Positions 43,849 through 52,580 of a stretch of DNA of 64,000 bases are shown piece by piece. Made by a program: the position numbers and the translations under genes. Numbering within the stretch: position 1 is the stretch's first letter; each line of letters begins with the position of its first letter. Location: assembly GCF_001457775.1 (NCBI RefSeq), contig NZ_CYSG01000002.1, positions 62,001 through 126,000 on the forward strand. Direction: 5' to 3'. Under the pieces are notes generated by a model. The model saw nothing but the letters and a program-made list of their open reading frames with translations. It ran no database searches and was not told the DNA's origin. The stretch is from Phaeobacter sp. CECT 5382. GTDB taxonomy: Bacteria > Pseudomonadota > Alphaproteobacteria > Rhodobacterales > Rhodobacteraceae.

Positions 43849-44942
43849 GCCTTGGCTCCCTTGCGACCAGAGCCCAGCATGGCGGGGCTGCTTTGGTCCA
43901 GCGGCCAGCGCGGGCGGGCTGTCAGATCCATCCCATCCCGCGCGCCGGACTTGAAGCGCTCCAACCCGGCATAGGCGATCATTGCGGCATTATCGGTGCA
44001 CAGGGCCAGCGGTGGGGCCACAAAAGCAGTGTTCTGTTCTGCACAAACAGTCTCTAACGCGGCGCGAATGGCTGAATTGGCCGCAACCCCCCCGGCAACA
44101 GCAAGGGTTGGGGTTTCGGGTTGCTCTTCCATATAGATCGCCAGCGCCCGCTTGGTTTTGGCCGCAAGCACATCGGCAACGGCGGCTTGAAAGCCGGCAC
44201 AAAGGTCGGCGCGATCTCGCCGCGTCAGGCCGGATTTTTCAGCGACAATCTGGTCGCGCATCCGCATCAGGGCGGTTTTCAAACCGGAAAAGGACAGGTT
44301 GCAATCGGGTCGATCCATCAAGGGGCGCGGAAAACGGAACCGCTTGGGATCGCCTGCCTCCGCCTCCTTTTGCACCGAAGGGCCGCCGGGTTGCGGCAGG
44401 CCCAGCAGGCGCGCGGTCTTGTCAAAGGCCTCGCCGGGGGCATCGTCGATGGTGCCCCCAAGTCGGGTGAAATCTTCGGGGCCACGGGCGATCAGAAATT
44501 GGCAGTGCCCGCCAGAGACCAGCAACATCAGATAGGGGTAGTCAACATCATCGGTCAGTCGCGGTGTCAGCGCGTGACCGGCCAGATGGTTGACGCCCAC
44601 CAATGGCAGGCCTGTCGCCGCGGCGATGCCCTTGGCGCACATGACACCGGACATCACGCCGCCGATCAAGCCGGGTCCGGCGGTGACAGCTATCGCATCC
44701 AGGTCTTGCAGGCTGACGCCAGCCGCCTTCAGCGCATCAATGACGCAGAGGTCCAGCTTTTCCGCATGTGCACGAGCGGCGATTTCGGGCACCACACCAC
44801 CAAAAGCGCTGTGCAGTTCGGTCTGGCCAAAAACGATGGAGGACAGAACTTCGGCACGCTGGCCTGCCTTTTGCCGCACTACGGCGGCGGCGGTATCGTC
44901 ACAGCTGCTTTCCAGCCCCAAAAGTGTCAGGCTTTGTGTCAT
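43845..44942 (-). CDS. tsaD: tRNA N6-adenosine threonylcarbamoyltransferase TsaD
   Basis: TsaD transfers the threonylcarbamoyl group to A37 of ANN-decoding tRNAs. The 365 aa show [41 protein letters not shown] (metal-binding His pair), [14 protein letters not shown] and [15 protein letters not shown], all family signatures. It is divergent from hemD across about 70 nt. TsaE, its ATPase partner, is at 32881. Confidence 0.96.
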   Translation of the reverse strand: MTQSLTLLGLESSCDDTAAAVVRQKAGQRAEVLSSIVFGQTELHSAFGGVVPEIAARAHAEKLDLCVIDALKAAGVSLQDLDAIAVTAGPGLIGGVMSGVMCAKGIAAATGLPLVGVNHLAGHALTPRLTDDVDYPYLMLLVSGGHCQFLIARGPEDFTRLGGTIDDAPGEAFDKTARLLGLPQPGGPSVQKEAEAGDPKRFRFPRPLMDRPDCNLSFSGLKTALMRMRDQIVAEKSGLTRRDRADLCAGFQAAVADVLAAKTKRALAIYMEEQPETPTLAVAGGVAANSAIRAALETVCAEQNTAFVAPPLALCTDNAAMIAYAGLERFKSGARDGMDLTARPRWPLDQSSPAMLGSGRKGAKA

Positions 44943-45015
44943 GGTCTACCCGTTGCATCCGATTGCAGCTGGAGCTAGCACCTATAGGGCAGGCAAACAA
45001 TCCCGGGAGCACAGC

Positions 45016-45780
45016 ATGAGCACCGACAGATCTGTCACAGCCAAACCAGCAGTGTTGTTGATGACGCGGCCCCGGGAAGCGTCAGACCGGTTTGTAGCAC
45101 TGTTGCCGGATGCGGTGCAGTCAAAGCTTACGGTATTGCATGCGCCGCTTTTGCAGATCAATCCGAAGCCAGTTGCCATTGATTTGACGGATTGTCAGGG
45201 CGTGATCTTTACCTCTGCCAATGGGGTGACGGCTGCTGGCCCCCCGCCAGGAAAGCTCCCGGCGTATTGTGTTGGCAGGCGGACCACCGCTGTGGCGCAG
45301 GCCGCCGGGTGGCTGGCGCAGTTCTGTGGTGCCACGGCGGAGGCACTGGTGGAGCATGTTTCACGCCAGCAGCCAAAGGGCCCACTGTTGCATCTACACG
45401 GAGAGCACACACGGGGTGAAATCGCCACACGGCTTAGCAGGGTTGGGCTGAAATGCAGTGGAAAGACCATTTATGAACAGCAGCTTCTGCCGCTGGATCC
45501 AAGCATCAGGGACGGGGTCGGCGCGCAAAACATCGTGATCGTGCCGCTTTTTTCACCGCGCCTTGCGCGGCATTTCGCCAGCCTTGTCGCTAGCATGGAG
45601 CTGGATATGGAAAATTTCATTCTGATTGCGCTGAGTGACGCCGTAGCAGACGAGTTGAAAGACTTGAATTGCAAAGACTTGCAGGTCAGTAAAGCGCCTG
45701 ATGCTGATGCCATGGCCAAGATGGTCCGTGATGCCGCAGATGGGCTGGCGCACCTTGAGGGTGGCAGGCCTGCGCAGTAG
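45016..45780 (+). CDS. hemD: Uroporphyrinogen-III synthase
   Basis: This enzyme cyclises hydroxymethylbilane with inversion of ring D. The 254 aa show VLLMTRPREASDRFVALLP, GVIFTSANGVTA, AYCVGRRTTAVAQAAG, LHLHGEHTRGEIATRL and IVPLFSPRLARHFASLV, typical of the poorly conserved HemD family. ATG 45016 follows GGGAG. It is the head of hemD-mitofilin-hemY, with divergent tsaD upstream. Confidence 0.85.
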   Translation: MSTDRSVTAKPAVLLMTRPREASDRFVALLPDAVQSKLTVLHAPLLQINPKPVAIDLTDCQGVIFTSANGVTAAGPPPGKLPAYCVGRRTTAVAQAAGWLAQFCGATAEALVEHVSRQQPKGPLLHLHGEHTRGEIATRLSRVGLKCSGKTIYEQQLLPLDPSIRDGVGAQNIVIVPLFSPRLARHFASLVASMELDMENFILIALSDAVADELKDLNCKDLQVSKAPDADAMAKMVRDAADGLAHLEGGRPAQ

Positions 45781-45833
45781 TGTCGCGGGTATTGTGCTGA
45801 GCAAGTGATTTGGGAATCGATGGGGAGGTCGGC

Positions 45834-47066
45834 GTGGCTGACAAGAAAACCGCGGATGATGTGACAAAGCCTGTGACTGGCGTCCAGACCCCCGATAGGG
45901 ACGAGGCGCAGATCGAGGAAGGCCTTACCGATCCGGAAAACGATCAGGCAACGACCGAAGAGGTTGACGCCGCAGATCAGGAGCACCCTGTTTCCGAGAC
46001 CGAGACCGATGACGTTCCAGCGGAAGAATCACAGCAGGAGAACGCCGAACCGGTCCGCGAAATCGAACGCATTGTGGAAAAACGCGGTGGCTTTGGTGCG
46101 GCCCTGTTAGGTGGTGCGGTGGCTGCGGTGATTGGCTTTGTTGTTGGACAGGGCGGTTTGCTGAACTCTGTCCTTCCTGCCAGCCTACAGGGCACCGGGG
46201 CAGTTGACATGGCGGCTTATGATGCGGAGCAGGCGGCTCTGAAAGACCAACTGGCCGCACTGCAGGCCCAGATCGACACGGTCAAATTGCCCGATGTTGC
46301 CCCGTTGGAGCAGCGCTTGGGTTCATTAGAAACAGCGTTGGACGATCTAAGCGAGGCTCAAAGCGCCGCCCCAGAGAGCGCAGCTGACATTGCGGCCCTC
46401 GTGACGCGCGTGGATCAATTGGAAACCCGCCCGATCACAGATGCGGCCTCCCCCGAAGCAGTGGCAGCCTTTGAGGCCGAACTGGCGAAACTGCAGGACA
46501 GTCTGGCAGCGCAGCGTGGCGAAGTTGAAACCATGCTGGCCGAAGCCCGCGAGATGGAACTGGCCAGCGCGGAGGCCGCACGGGTTGCAGCCGCCCAGAC
46601 GGCTTTGGCCAAGATCCGCGCCACTCTGGACACAGGGGGTGCCTATCTTGCCGCGATAGCGGAGCTTGAAACACAGCAGGTCGATGTGCCGACGGCGCTG
46701 AGAGGCAGCGCTGAAACCGGTGTAGTTACCCTGGCCGGGTTGCGCGATGCCTTTACCCCGGCAGCGCGCGACGCGCTGGCGCTGGCGCGTGAAGAAACCA
46801 AGGGCAGCGGCGGGTTGATGGACTATGTCAATCGTCACCTTGGGGCGCGCTCGACCACACCGCAAGCGGGCGACGGGGCCGATGCTGTCCTGTCGCGCGC
46901 TGAGGCCGCCGTGCATGCAGGCACGCTGGATCTGGCGCTGGACGAGCTGTACCAACTGCCCGATGCCGCGCGCGTCGCACTCGATGATTGGCAGGCCTCT
47001 GCGCGTGCCCGTCTGGCGGCCCTGGCTGCTGTTGATCAATTGGCCCAAAGCCTGAACGCCAAATAA
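45834..47066 (+). CDS. Mitofilin-like membrane protein of the HemX region
   Basis: A roughly 410 aa protein with an acidic, disordered N-terminus, one membrane segment (about residues 85-108, GAALLGGAVAAVIGFVVGQGG), a long coiled coil (ALKDQLAALQAQIDTVKLP onward) and a helical C-terminus. This is the layout of alphaproteobacterial mitofilin (ancestor of Mic60), which shapes inner membranes, and of HemX proteins. GTG 45834 is chosen because GGGGAGG lies 5 nt upstream; TTG 45810 is less likely. It follows hemD and precedes hemY. Confidence 0.8.
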   Translation: MADKKTADDVTKPVTGVQTPDRDEAQIEEGLTDPENDQATTEEVDAADQEHPVSETETDDVPAEESQQENAEPVREIERIVEKRGGFGAALLGGAVAAVIGFVVGQGGLLNSVLPASLQGTGAVDMAAYDAEQAALKDQLAALQAQIDTVKLPDVAPLEQRLGSLETALDDLSEAQSAAPESAADIAALVTRVDQLETRPITDAASPEAVAAFEAELAKLQDSLAAQRGEVETMLAEAREMELASAEAARVAAAQTALAKIRATLDTGGAYLAAIAELETQQVDVPTALRGSAETGVVTLAGLRDAFTPAARDALALAREETKGSGGLMDYVNRHLGARSTTPQAGDGADAVLSRAEAAVHAGTLDLALDELYQLPDAARVALDDWQASARARLAALAAVDQLAQSLNAK

Positions 47067-47076
47067 GGAAGCCGAC

Positions 47077-48594
47077 ATGCTCTGGTCTTTGCTGAAAATT
47101 CTTGTCTTCGTTGCCATTATTGCCGTTCTGGCCTTTGGGGCGGGGATCCTGATGGAAACCGCCGGTGGTGTGCAGATCACCGTTGCGGGTACCGAATACA
47201 CCCTCGGCGCGCTGCAATCCGTGCTGGCACTGGGCGTGCTGGTGCTGGTGGTCTGGCTGTTCTTCAAACTGCTGGCGCTTTTGATTGCGACGCTCAAGTT
47301 CCTGAATGGCGACGAGACTGCGATCTCGCGCTATTTTGACAAGGGGCGCGAACAAAAGGGTTATCAGGCGCTGTCTGATGGGTTGATGGCGCTGGCCTCT
47401 GGCGAGGGGCGTCTGGCGCTGGCCAAGGCAGCGCGGGCAGCGCGCTATCTGGAAAAGCCAGAGCTGACAGATCTGCTGACGGCTCAGGCCGCCGAAATGG
47501 TCGGCGATACCAAGAAAGCCGCCGAGGCCTATAAACGCCTGCTGGGCAATCAGAATACCCGATTTGTCGGGGTGCGCGGTATCATGAAGCAAAAGCTGTC
47601 GGATGGTGACACTGACACTGCACTGCAACTGGCCGAAAAGGCACTGGCGCTGCGACCCAAGCATGAAGAAGTACAAGACACCCTGCTGCAATTGCAGGCC
47701 CGCGCCGAAGACTGGGCTGGCGCGCGCAAAACGCTGTCGACCAAGCTGAAAACCGGCACCCTGCCACGCGATGTTTTTAAACGGCGCGATGCGGTTCTGG
47801 CGCTATCGGCTTCGCGTGCTGTAGCTGACGAAGATGCAACGCTGGAACAACGCGAACAGGCGATCGAGGCGAACCGTCTTTCGCCGGATTTGGTGCCCGC
47901 CGCTGCCATGGCGGCCCGCGCCTATCTTGCTCAGGGTAAAAAGCGCAACGCGATCAAAGTGTTGAAAAAGGCCTGGGAGGCACAGCCGCACCCGGATCTG
48001 GCCCATGCCTTTGCCGAGGTCGAACCAGACGAGACCCCAGCCCAGCGGGTGAAACGCTTTGAGCAGCTGGCACGTCTGAATCCACATGACGATGAAACCC
48101 GACTGGTGATGGCGGAACTGCTGATCGTCGCGGAAGATTTTCCCGAGGCGCGCCGCACATTGGGTGATCTGGTGGAACGCGCACCCGATGCCCGCGTGTT
48201 GACGCTGATGGCCGCCATTGAAAAAGGCGAAGGGGCTGAGGACGCAGTGATCCAAGGCTGGCTGGCACGCGCGCTCAGCGCGCCGCGTGGTCCGCAATGG
48301 GTCTGTAGCAATTGCAACCATATCCATGCGGAATGGGCCCCGGTTTGCGAGCATTGCACCAGCTTTGATACCCTCAGCTGGACGCGTCCGGAAACACCCG
48401 AACTGGCCAGCGCCACTGCTGCACATATGTTGCCGTTGATCACAGGCGCTGTCGGGGCAAATGCAGTTGTTGTTGCCCAAGCCACCACCGAAGACATCCC
48501 TGATGCTGAATTGGTTGAGGGTGAAAGCGATGAGACTGCGGCTTTGGATGGGGAACAGCAGGCTGTTGATAAAACCGGTGCCGATTCACCGTAG
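47077..48594 (+). CDS. hemY: HemY-type TPR membrane protein with a zinc-ribbon-like tail
   Basis: A 505 aa protein with two N-terminal membrane segments (ILVFVAIIAVLAFGAGIL; SVLALGVLVLVVWLFFKLLALLIA) followed by TPR-like helical repeats (for example PKHEEVQDTLLQLQARAED). Near the C-terminus two Cys pairs, WVCSNCNHIH and VCEHCTSFDTL, could bind a metal, as in LapB. HemY N-domain proteins sit in heme-biosynthesis loci but are not oxidases; the role is unclear. It is 10 nt after the mitofilin-like gene. Confidence 0.85.
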   Translation: MLWSLLKILVFVAIIAVLAFGAGILMETAGGVQITVAGTEYTLGALQSVLALGVLVLVVWLFFKLLALLIATLKFLNGDETAISRYFDKGREQKGYQALSDGLMALASGEGRLALAKAARAARYLEKPELTDLLTAQAAEMVGDTKKAAEAYKRLLGNQNTRFVGVRGIMKQKLSDGDTDTALQLAEKALALRPKHEEVQDTLLQLQARAEDWAGARKTLSTKLKTGTLPRDVFKRRDAVLALSASRAVADEDATLEQREQAIEANRLSPDLVPAAAMAARAYLAQGKKRNAIKVLKKAWEAQPHPDLAHAFAEVEPDETPAQRVKRFEQLARLNPHDDETRLVMAELLIVAEDFPEARRTLGDLVERAPDARVLTLMAAIEKGEGAEDAVIQGWLARALSAPRGPQWVCSNCNHIHAEWAPVCEHCTSFDTLSWTRPETPELASATAAHMLPLITGAVGANAVVVAQATTEDIPDAELVEGESDETAALDGEQQAVDKTGADSP

Positions 48595-48695
48595 AGAGCG
48601 GCAAAGCTGCCAACTAGCCTAAGTCAGCCGTGGCACGGTGAGACATGGTGTGTTGAAAACTAGGGGGCCCGCAATGTCGGGCCCACATGTCCCTC

Positions 48696-49550
48696 TCATA
48701 AGGGGGCGATCGGAAATGTAGCTGATTCCAGTTTACCTGTCTGACTGCTCTGCCAAGTGAGAAAGGTGCTAAACAGCTGTTGTTGAGTGCTGATCCCCAG
48801 CTTGGCATGGGCGTTCTTGCGGTGCGTCTTTACTGTCGGCAGGGCGATGCCCAGTGTCAGGCTGATGGATTGGCTGGAATGCCCCTTCAAGATCATTCGT
48901 ACCACTTCGCCTTTGCGCGGCGAAAGCTCGGTGGTGGCAAAATCCTCCAGACCAGGGCGTGAAGAGACGGCGGCATCAAAAGCTAGGGCACTCTTGCGGG
49001 ACCAAAGCGCGCGAAAAGCTGACGTAAAAAGCGGATAGAATGGCCGCAAACCGGCGATCACATCTGGGGTGAACCCTCCAGCGCTGACGGGTCGGCCAAA
49101 ACTCACTTCCCCCATAAAACCGTGCGGCAGGGTCACCGTTAGTGATACCTCTTGCAATCCAGCGGGCCAGCCTGGGGTTCGGTAGCCAATCTCTTCGTCG
49201 CTGGCCGACATCACGTCTGTCCTATCCGTACAGGGATGCCAATTGTCAGGAGCCAGGTCTGTCATCGTGTGGAGCCCCGGCTCAAGCCCGGAGAGGAAGG
49301 CATTGTAGATCGGGTTCAGAAGATAGGTGCTGTCGACATACTGCTGGACTGCTGCTTTGGCGGCCCCTTCGGGGTACGTATCAGCAAGGTAGATCGGGTT
49401 TCGTTCAGGCCGGTTGACCACGGCAAAAGCCGCTGTAAACGGCAGGATATGCGTGGCAGCCGCGATCAGGTCCAGCGCAGAGCCTTTGCCCTCTATGATC
49501 TGACAAAGCCGAGTGTTTAAAGCTAGAATTTGATCTGGGGAGGGTGTCAT
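48696..49550 (-). CDS. LuxR-type transcriptional regulator without an autoinducer-domain signature
   Basis: A 284 aa regulator. The C-terminal LuxR/GerE HTH reads LSPRKGEVVRMILKGHSSQSISLTLGIALPTVKTHRKNAHAKLGI. The first 200 residues do not show the autoinducer-binding Trp/Tyr/Asp pattern and are probably another ligand-binding domain. ATG 49550 (MTPSPDQIL) has GGGACC upstream. It is divergent from the aminotransferase gene and probably controls the cassette to its right. Confidence 0.82.
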   Translation of the reverse strand: MTPSPDQILALNTRLCQIIEGKGSALDLIAAATHILPFTAAFAVVNRPERNPIYLADTYPEGAAKAAVQQYVDSTYLLNPIYNAFLSGLEPGLHTMTDLAPDNWHPCTDRTDVMSASDEEIGYRTPGWPAGLQEVSLTVTLPHGFMGEVSFGRPVSAGGFTPDVIAGLRPFYPLFTSAFRALWSRKSALAFDAAVSSRPGLEDFATTELSPRKGEVVRMILKGHSSQSISLTLGIALPTVKTHRKNAHAKLGISTQQQLFSTFLTWQSSQTGKLESATFPIAPL

Positions 49551-49696
49551 AGCGGTCCCGGTTTTTGGTTTAGCTAACATGGGGTGATGGTTGGGGCGAG
49601 AGGGAGGGATCATCCTATAGGACGATAGAGTGACCTGTGCTGGAGCAGGTATGCTGCTTTCCAAAGCACGAAACTGAATACTGAAGGAGAAAGCCC

Positions 49697-50818
49697 ATGC
49701 AGATTGAACCTTTTGGTGTCGAAATCTGGATGAACGAATGGGAGACAAAATGCGAATGGAACCTGGCCGAGACCTGCGTTGAAAGCCTGACCATCGCAGA
49801 ACTTTTGCAGCTGGCGGGCAAAACACCTGCGGATCTTGCTGAGCTGCTGCCAATGAAGATGACCTATGGCGCCATCGAAGGGTCTGACCGGCTGCGCCAT
49901 GCCATTTCAGCGCTGTATGATCATCAGAAGCCAGAGAATATCCTCACGACGCATGGCACCATCGGGGCCAATATGCTGGTGCATAAAACCCTCGTCTCTG
50001 CAGGCGATCACGTGGTTGCCGTGGTGCCGACCTATCAGCAGCATTACTCGATCCCCGTCAGTATCGGTGCCAATGTGCAGATGTTGCAGCTGCGACCTGA
50101 AGATGGGTTTTTGCCTGACATTGATGCTTTGCGGGCGATGGTGACACCGCAAACCAAGATGATCGCATTAAACAATCCCAATAACCCGACCGGGGCGCTG
50201 ATGGATCGCGCCTTGCTGCAAAAGATCGTGGAGATCGCCCGCGCCGTGGATGCCTGGATCCTGTGCGATGAGGTATATCGCGGCACCGATCAGACCGGAA
50301 ATGGCATGACGGTGTCGATTGCGGATCTCTACGATAAAGGTATCAGCACCGCTGGCATGTCCAAGGCCTATTCGCTGGCCGGTTTGCGTCTGGGCTGGAT
50401 CGCGGGGCCGCAGGCGCTGCTGCATCAGGTGGCTCTGCATCGCGACTATGATACCATTTCGGTTGGCATGATCGACGAGCATTTCGCGGCGCTGGCGCTG
50501 GAACATCGCGACCAGATTCTGGCACGCAGTCAGGCAATCACCCGTGGCAACCTGCAGATCCTTGCCGATTGGGTGGCACAGGAACCGCGGATCAGCTGGG
50601 TCAAGCCACGGTCCGGCACCACAGCGCTGCTGCGCTATGATCTTGATATCAGTTCACGCGATCTTTGTGTGGCCCTGCTGCAGGAAACCGGGGTGATGTT
50701 TACACCGGGGTCGGCCCTGAACATGGAGGGATACCTGCGCATCGGCTATGCCAATGCTCCGAAAATTCTGCGCGAGGGTCTGCGCCTGTTCTCCGGGTTT
50801 CTCCGGCGTCATGGATAG
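49697..50818 (+). CDS. PLP-dependent aminotransferase (class I/II)
   Basis: A 373 aa fold-type I enzyme with the substrate-loop ALNNPNNPTGALMD, the internal aldimine context ILCDEVYRG and the PLP Lys in TAGMSKAYSLAGLRLGWIAG. The N-terminus MQIEPFGVEIWMNEWE is characteristic of a subgroup annotated as capreomycidine-synthase-like aminotransferases, but the true substrate is unknown. It heads an apparent operon with a GMC oxidoreductase and an acyl-CoA synthetase, opposite a LuxR-type regulator. AAGGAGAAAGCCC is its ribosome-binding site. Confidence 0.85.
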   Translation: MQIEPFGVEIWMNEWETKCEWNLAETCVESLTIAELLQLAGKTPADLAELLPMKMTYGAIEGSDRLRHAISALYDHQKPENILTTHGTIGANMLVHKTLVSAGDHVVAVVPTYQQHYSIPVSIGANVQMLQLRPEDGFLPDIDALRAMVTPQTKMIALNNPNNPTGALMDRALLQKIVEIARAVDAWILCDEVYRGTDQTGNGMTVSIADLYDKGISTAGMSKAYSLAGLRLGWIAGPQALLHQVALHRDYDTISVGMIDEHFAALALEHRDQILARSQAITRGNLQILADWVAQEPRISWVKPRSGTTALLRYDLDISSRDLCVALLQETGVMFTPGSALNMEGYLRIGYANAPKILREGLRLFSGFLRRHG

Positions 50819-50937
50819 CGGTGGAGACATCTGCGCTTTCGCCCTCCCAGTATGTGTTACGCTGAGTAAAACTGGACAGCCTGCTTTGGCTTGGGTCTGC
50901 TCGTGCGTAAAAAATGGCACAACCGGGAGGGGAAGCA

Positions 50938-52560
50938 ATGCAGTTTGATTATGTCATCGTCGGAGGGGGTTCTGCCGGGTCAACGCTGGCGTCGCGGCTG
51001 AGCGAAGATCCGGGAACCACAGTTTGTCTGATCGAGGCCGGCGGCAAAGGTGACGGTATTCTGGTGCGAGCACCCGCTGCGGTGGTCGCAATGCTGCCGG
51101 GCAAGCCCAAGATCAACAACTGGGCCTTTGAAACAGTGCCGCAGCCAGGGCTCAATGGGCGCAAGGGCTACCAGCCGCGCGGCAAGGCGCTGGGCGGCTC
51201 CAGTGCGATCAATGCGATGCTTTATGTGCGTGGTCACGCCAAGGATTACGACGAATGGGCCGATCTGGGCTGTGATGGCTGGAACTGGGACGCGGTACTG
51301 CCCTATTTTTGCAAGGCTGAGAACAACGAACGCGGTGGTGATGCGGCCCATGGGGACAGCGGGCCGTTGCAGGTCAGCAATCAGAAATCCCCACGCCCCA
51401 TCACCCGCGCCTTTATCGAGGCAGGCCAGGCCCTGCAGATCCGCGAGGTCGCGGATTTCAACGCGGGCGACAACGAAGGTATTGGCGAATACCAGGTCAC
51501 ACAGTTTCACGCAGCGGATAAAAACGGCGAGCGTTGCTCTGCGGCGGCGGCCTATCTGCACCCGGTGATGGAGCGCAGCAATCTGACCGTGCTGACCAAG
51601 GCGCATGCGAGTCGTGTGCTGTTTGAAGGCAAACGCGCCGTTGGTGTGGCCTATCGGCAGGGCGGTCAAGACAAACAGGTGATGGCGCGCAGCGAAGTCG
51701 TGCTGTGTGGTGGGGCCTTTAATTCGCCGCAGCTGTTGCAACTGTCGGGCGTGGGCCGTGCAGAAGATATCAAACCTCATGGCATTGATATGGTGCATGA
51801 GCTGCCCGGCGTCGGGCAAAACTTGCAGGATCACCTTGATTTCACGCTGGCTTACAAGAGCCGCGATCGCGACAATTTCGGCATCTCGCTGCCGGGAAGC
51901 CTTTCGCTGCTGAAACACATCGGCAATTGGCGTAAAACCGGTCGCGGCATGATTGCCACACCTTTTGCCGAAGGCGCGGCCTTTCTCAAGACCGAGAGCC
52001 ATCTGGAGCGTGCCGATGTGCAGCTGCATTTTGTGATTTCAATTGTTGATGACCACGCGCGCAAGCTACACATGGGCCATGGCTTCAGCTGTCATGTCTG
52101 TGTGCTGCGGCCAAAATCGCGTGGCTCTGTTGGGCTGACGTCGGCCGACCCGACGGCGGCGCCGCGTATTGATCCGCAATTCCTGTCGGATCCCAAAGAT
52201 CTGGCGGCCCTGATCGCGGGCGTGCGCAAGACACGGCAGATCATGCAGACCGCGCCGCTGGCCGGATATATCCACAAGGAACTCTTTATCGAAGAGGAGC
52301 CGGATGACGCAGCGTTGGAGCAGCACATCCGGGCGCGAGCAGATACGATTTATCATCCGGTGGGAACCTGCAAGATGGGGCAGGACGACATGGCTGTTGT
52401 TGATCCGGAATTAAAGGTGCGGGGTCTGGCGGGGCTGCGCGTTGTGGATGCCTCTGTCATGCCGCGGCTGATTGGTGGCAATACCAATGCACCCACCATC
52501 ATGATTGCAGAAAAGGCTGCGGATCTGATCCGTGGCAGCGCAGTGTTGGCTGCGGAATAA
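50938..52560 (+). CDS. GMC-family FAD-dependent oxidoreductase (choline/alcohol dehydrogenase type)
   Basis: A 540 aa flavoprotein with FAD-binding IVGGGSAGSTLASRL near residue 7, the signature KALGGSSAINAMLYVRGHAKDYDEW, the second signature GAFNSPQLLQLSG and the C-terminal active-site region IYHPVGTCKMGQ, with NTNAPTIMIAEKAADLI at the end. This set is close to choline dehydrogenase, but GMC substrates vary widely. ATG 50938 follows GGGAGGGGAAGC. It is the middle gene of the aminotransferase-GMC-acyl-CoA-synthetase run. Confidence 0.88.
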   Translation: MQFDYVIVGGGSAGSTLASRLSEDPGTTVCLIEAGGKGDGILVRAPAAVVAMLPGKPKINNWAFETVPQPGLNGRKGYQPRGKALGGSSAINAMLYVRGHAKDYDEWADLGCDGWNWDAVLPYFCKAENNERGGDAAHGDSGPLQVSNQKSPRPITRAFIEAGQALQIREVADFNAGDNEGIGEYQVTQFHAADKNGERCSAAAAYLHPVMERSNLTVLTKAHASRVLFEGKRAVGVAYRQGGQDKQVMARSEVVLCGGAFNSPQLLQLSGVGRAEDIKPHGIDMVHELPGVGQNLQDHLDFTLAYKSRDRDNFGISLPGSLSLLKHIGNWRKTGRGMIATPFAEGAAFLKTESHLERADVQLHFVISIVDDHARKLHMGHGFSCHVCVLRPKSRGSVGLTSADPTAAPRIDPQFLSDPKDLAALIAGVRKTRQIMQTAPLAGYIHKELFIEEEPDDAALEQHIRARADTIYHPVGTCKMGQDDMAVVDPELKVRGLAGLRVVDASVMPRLIGGNTNAPTIMIAEKAADLIRGSAVLAAE

Positions 52561-52580
52561 TTTTGGAGGAGACAAGCTAG

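Noticed and set aside
46347-47691. Long minus-strand open frames opposite the mitofilin-like and hemY genes
   Set aside because: They are composition artefacts antisense to the coding frame.
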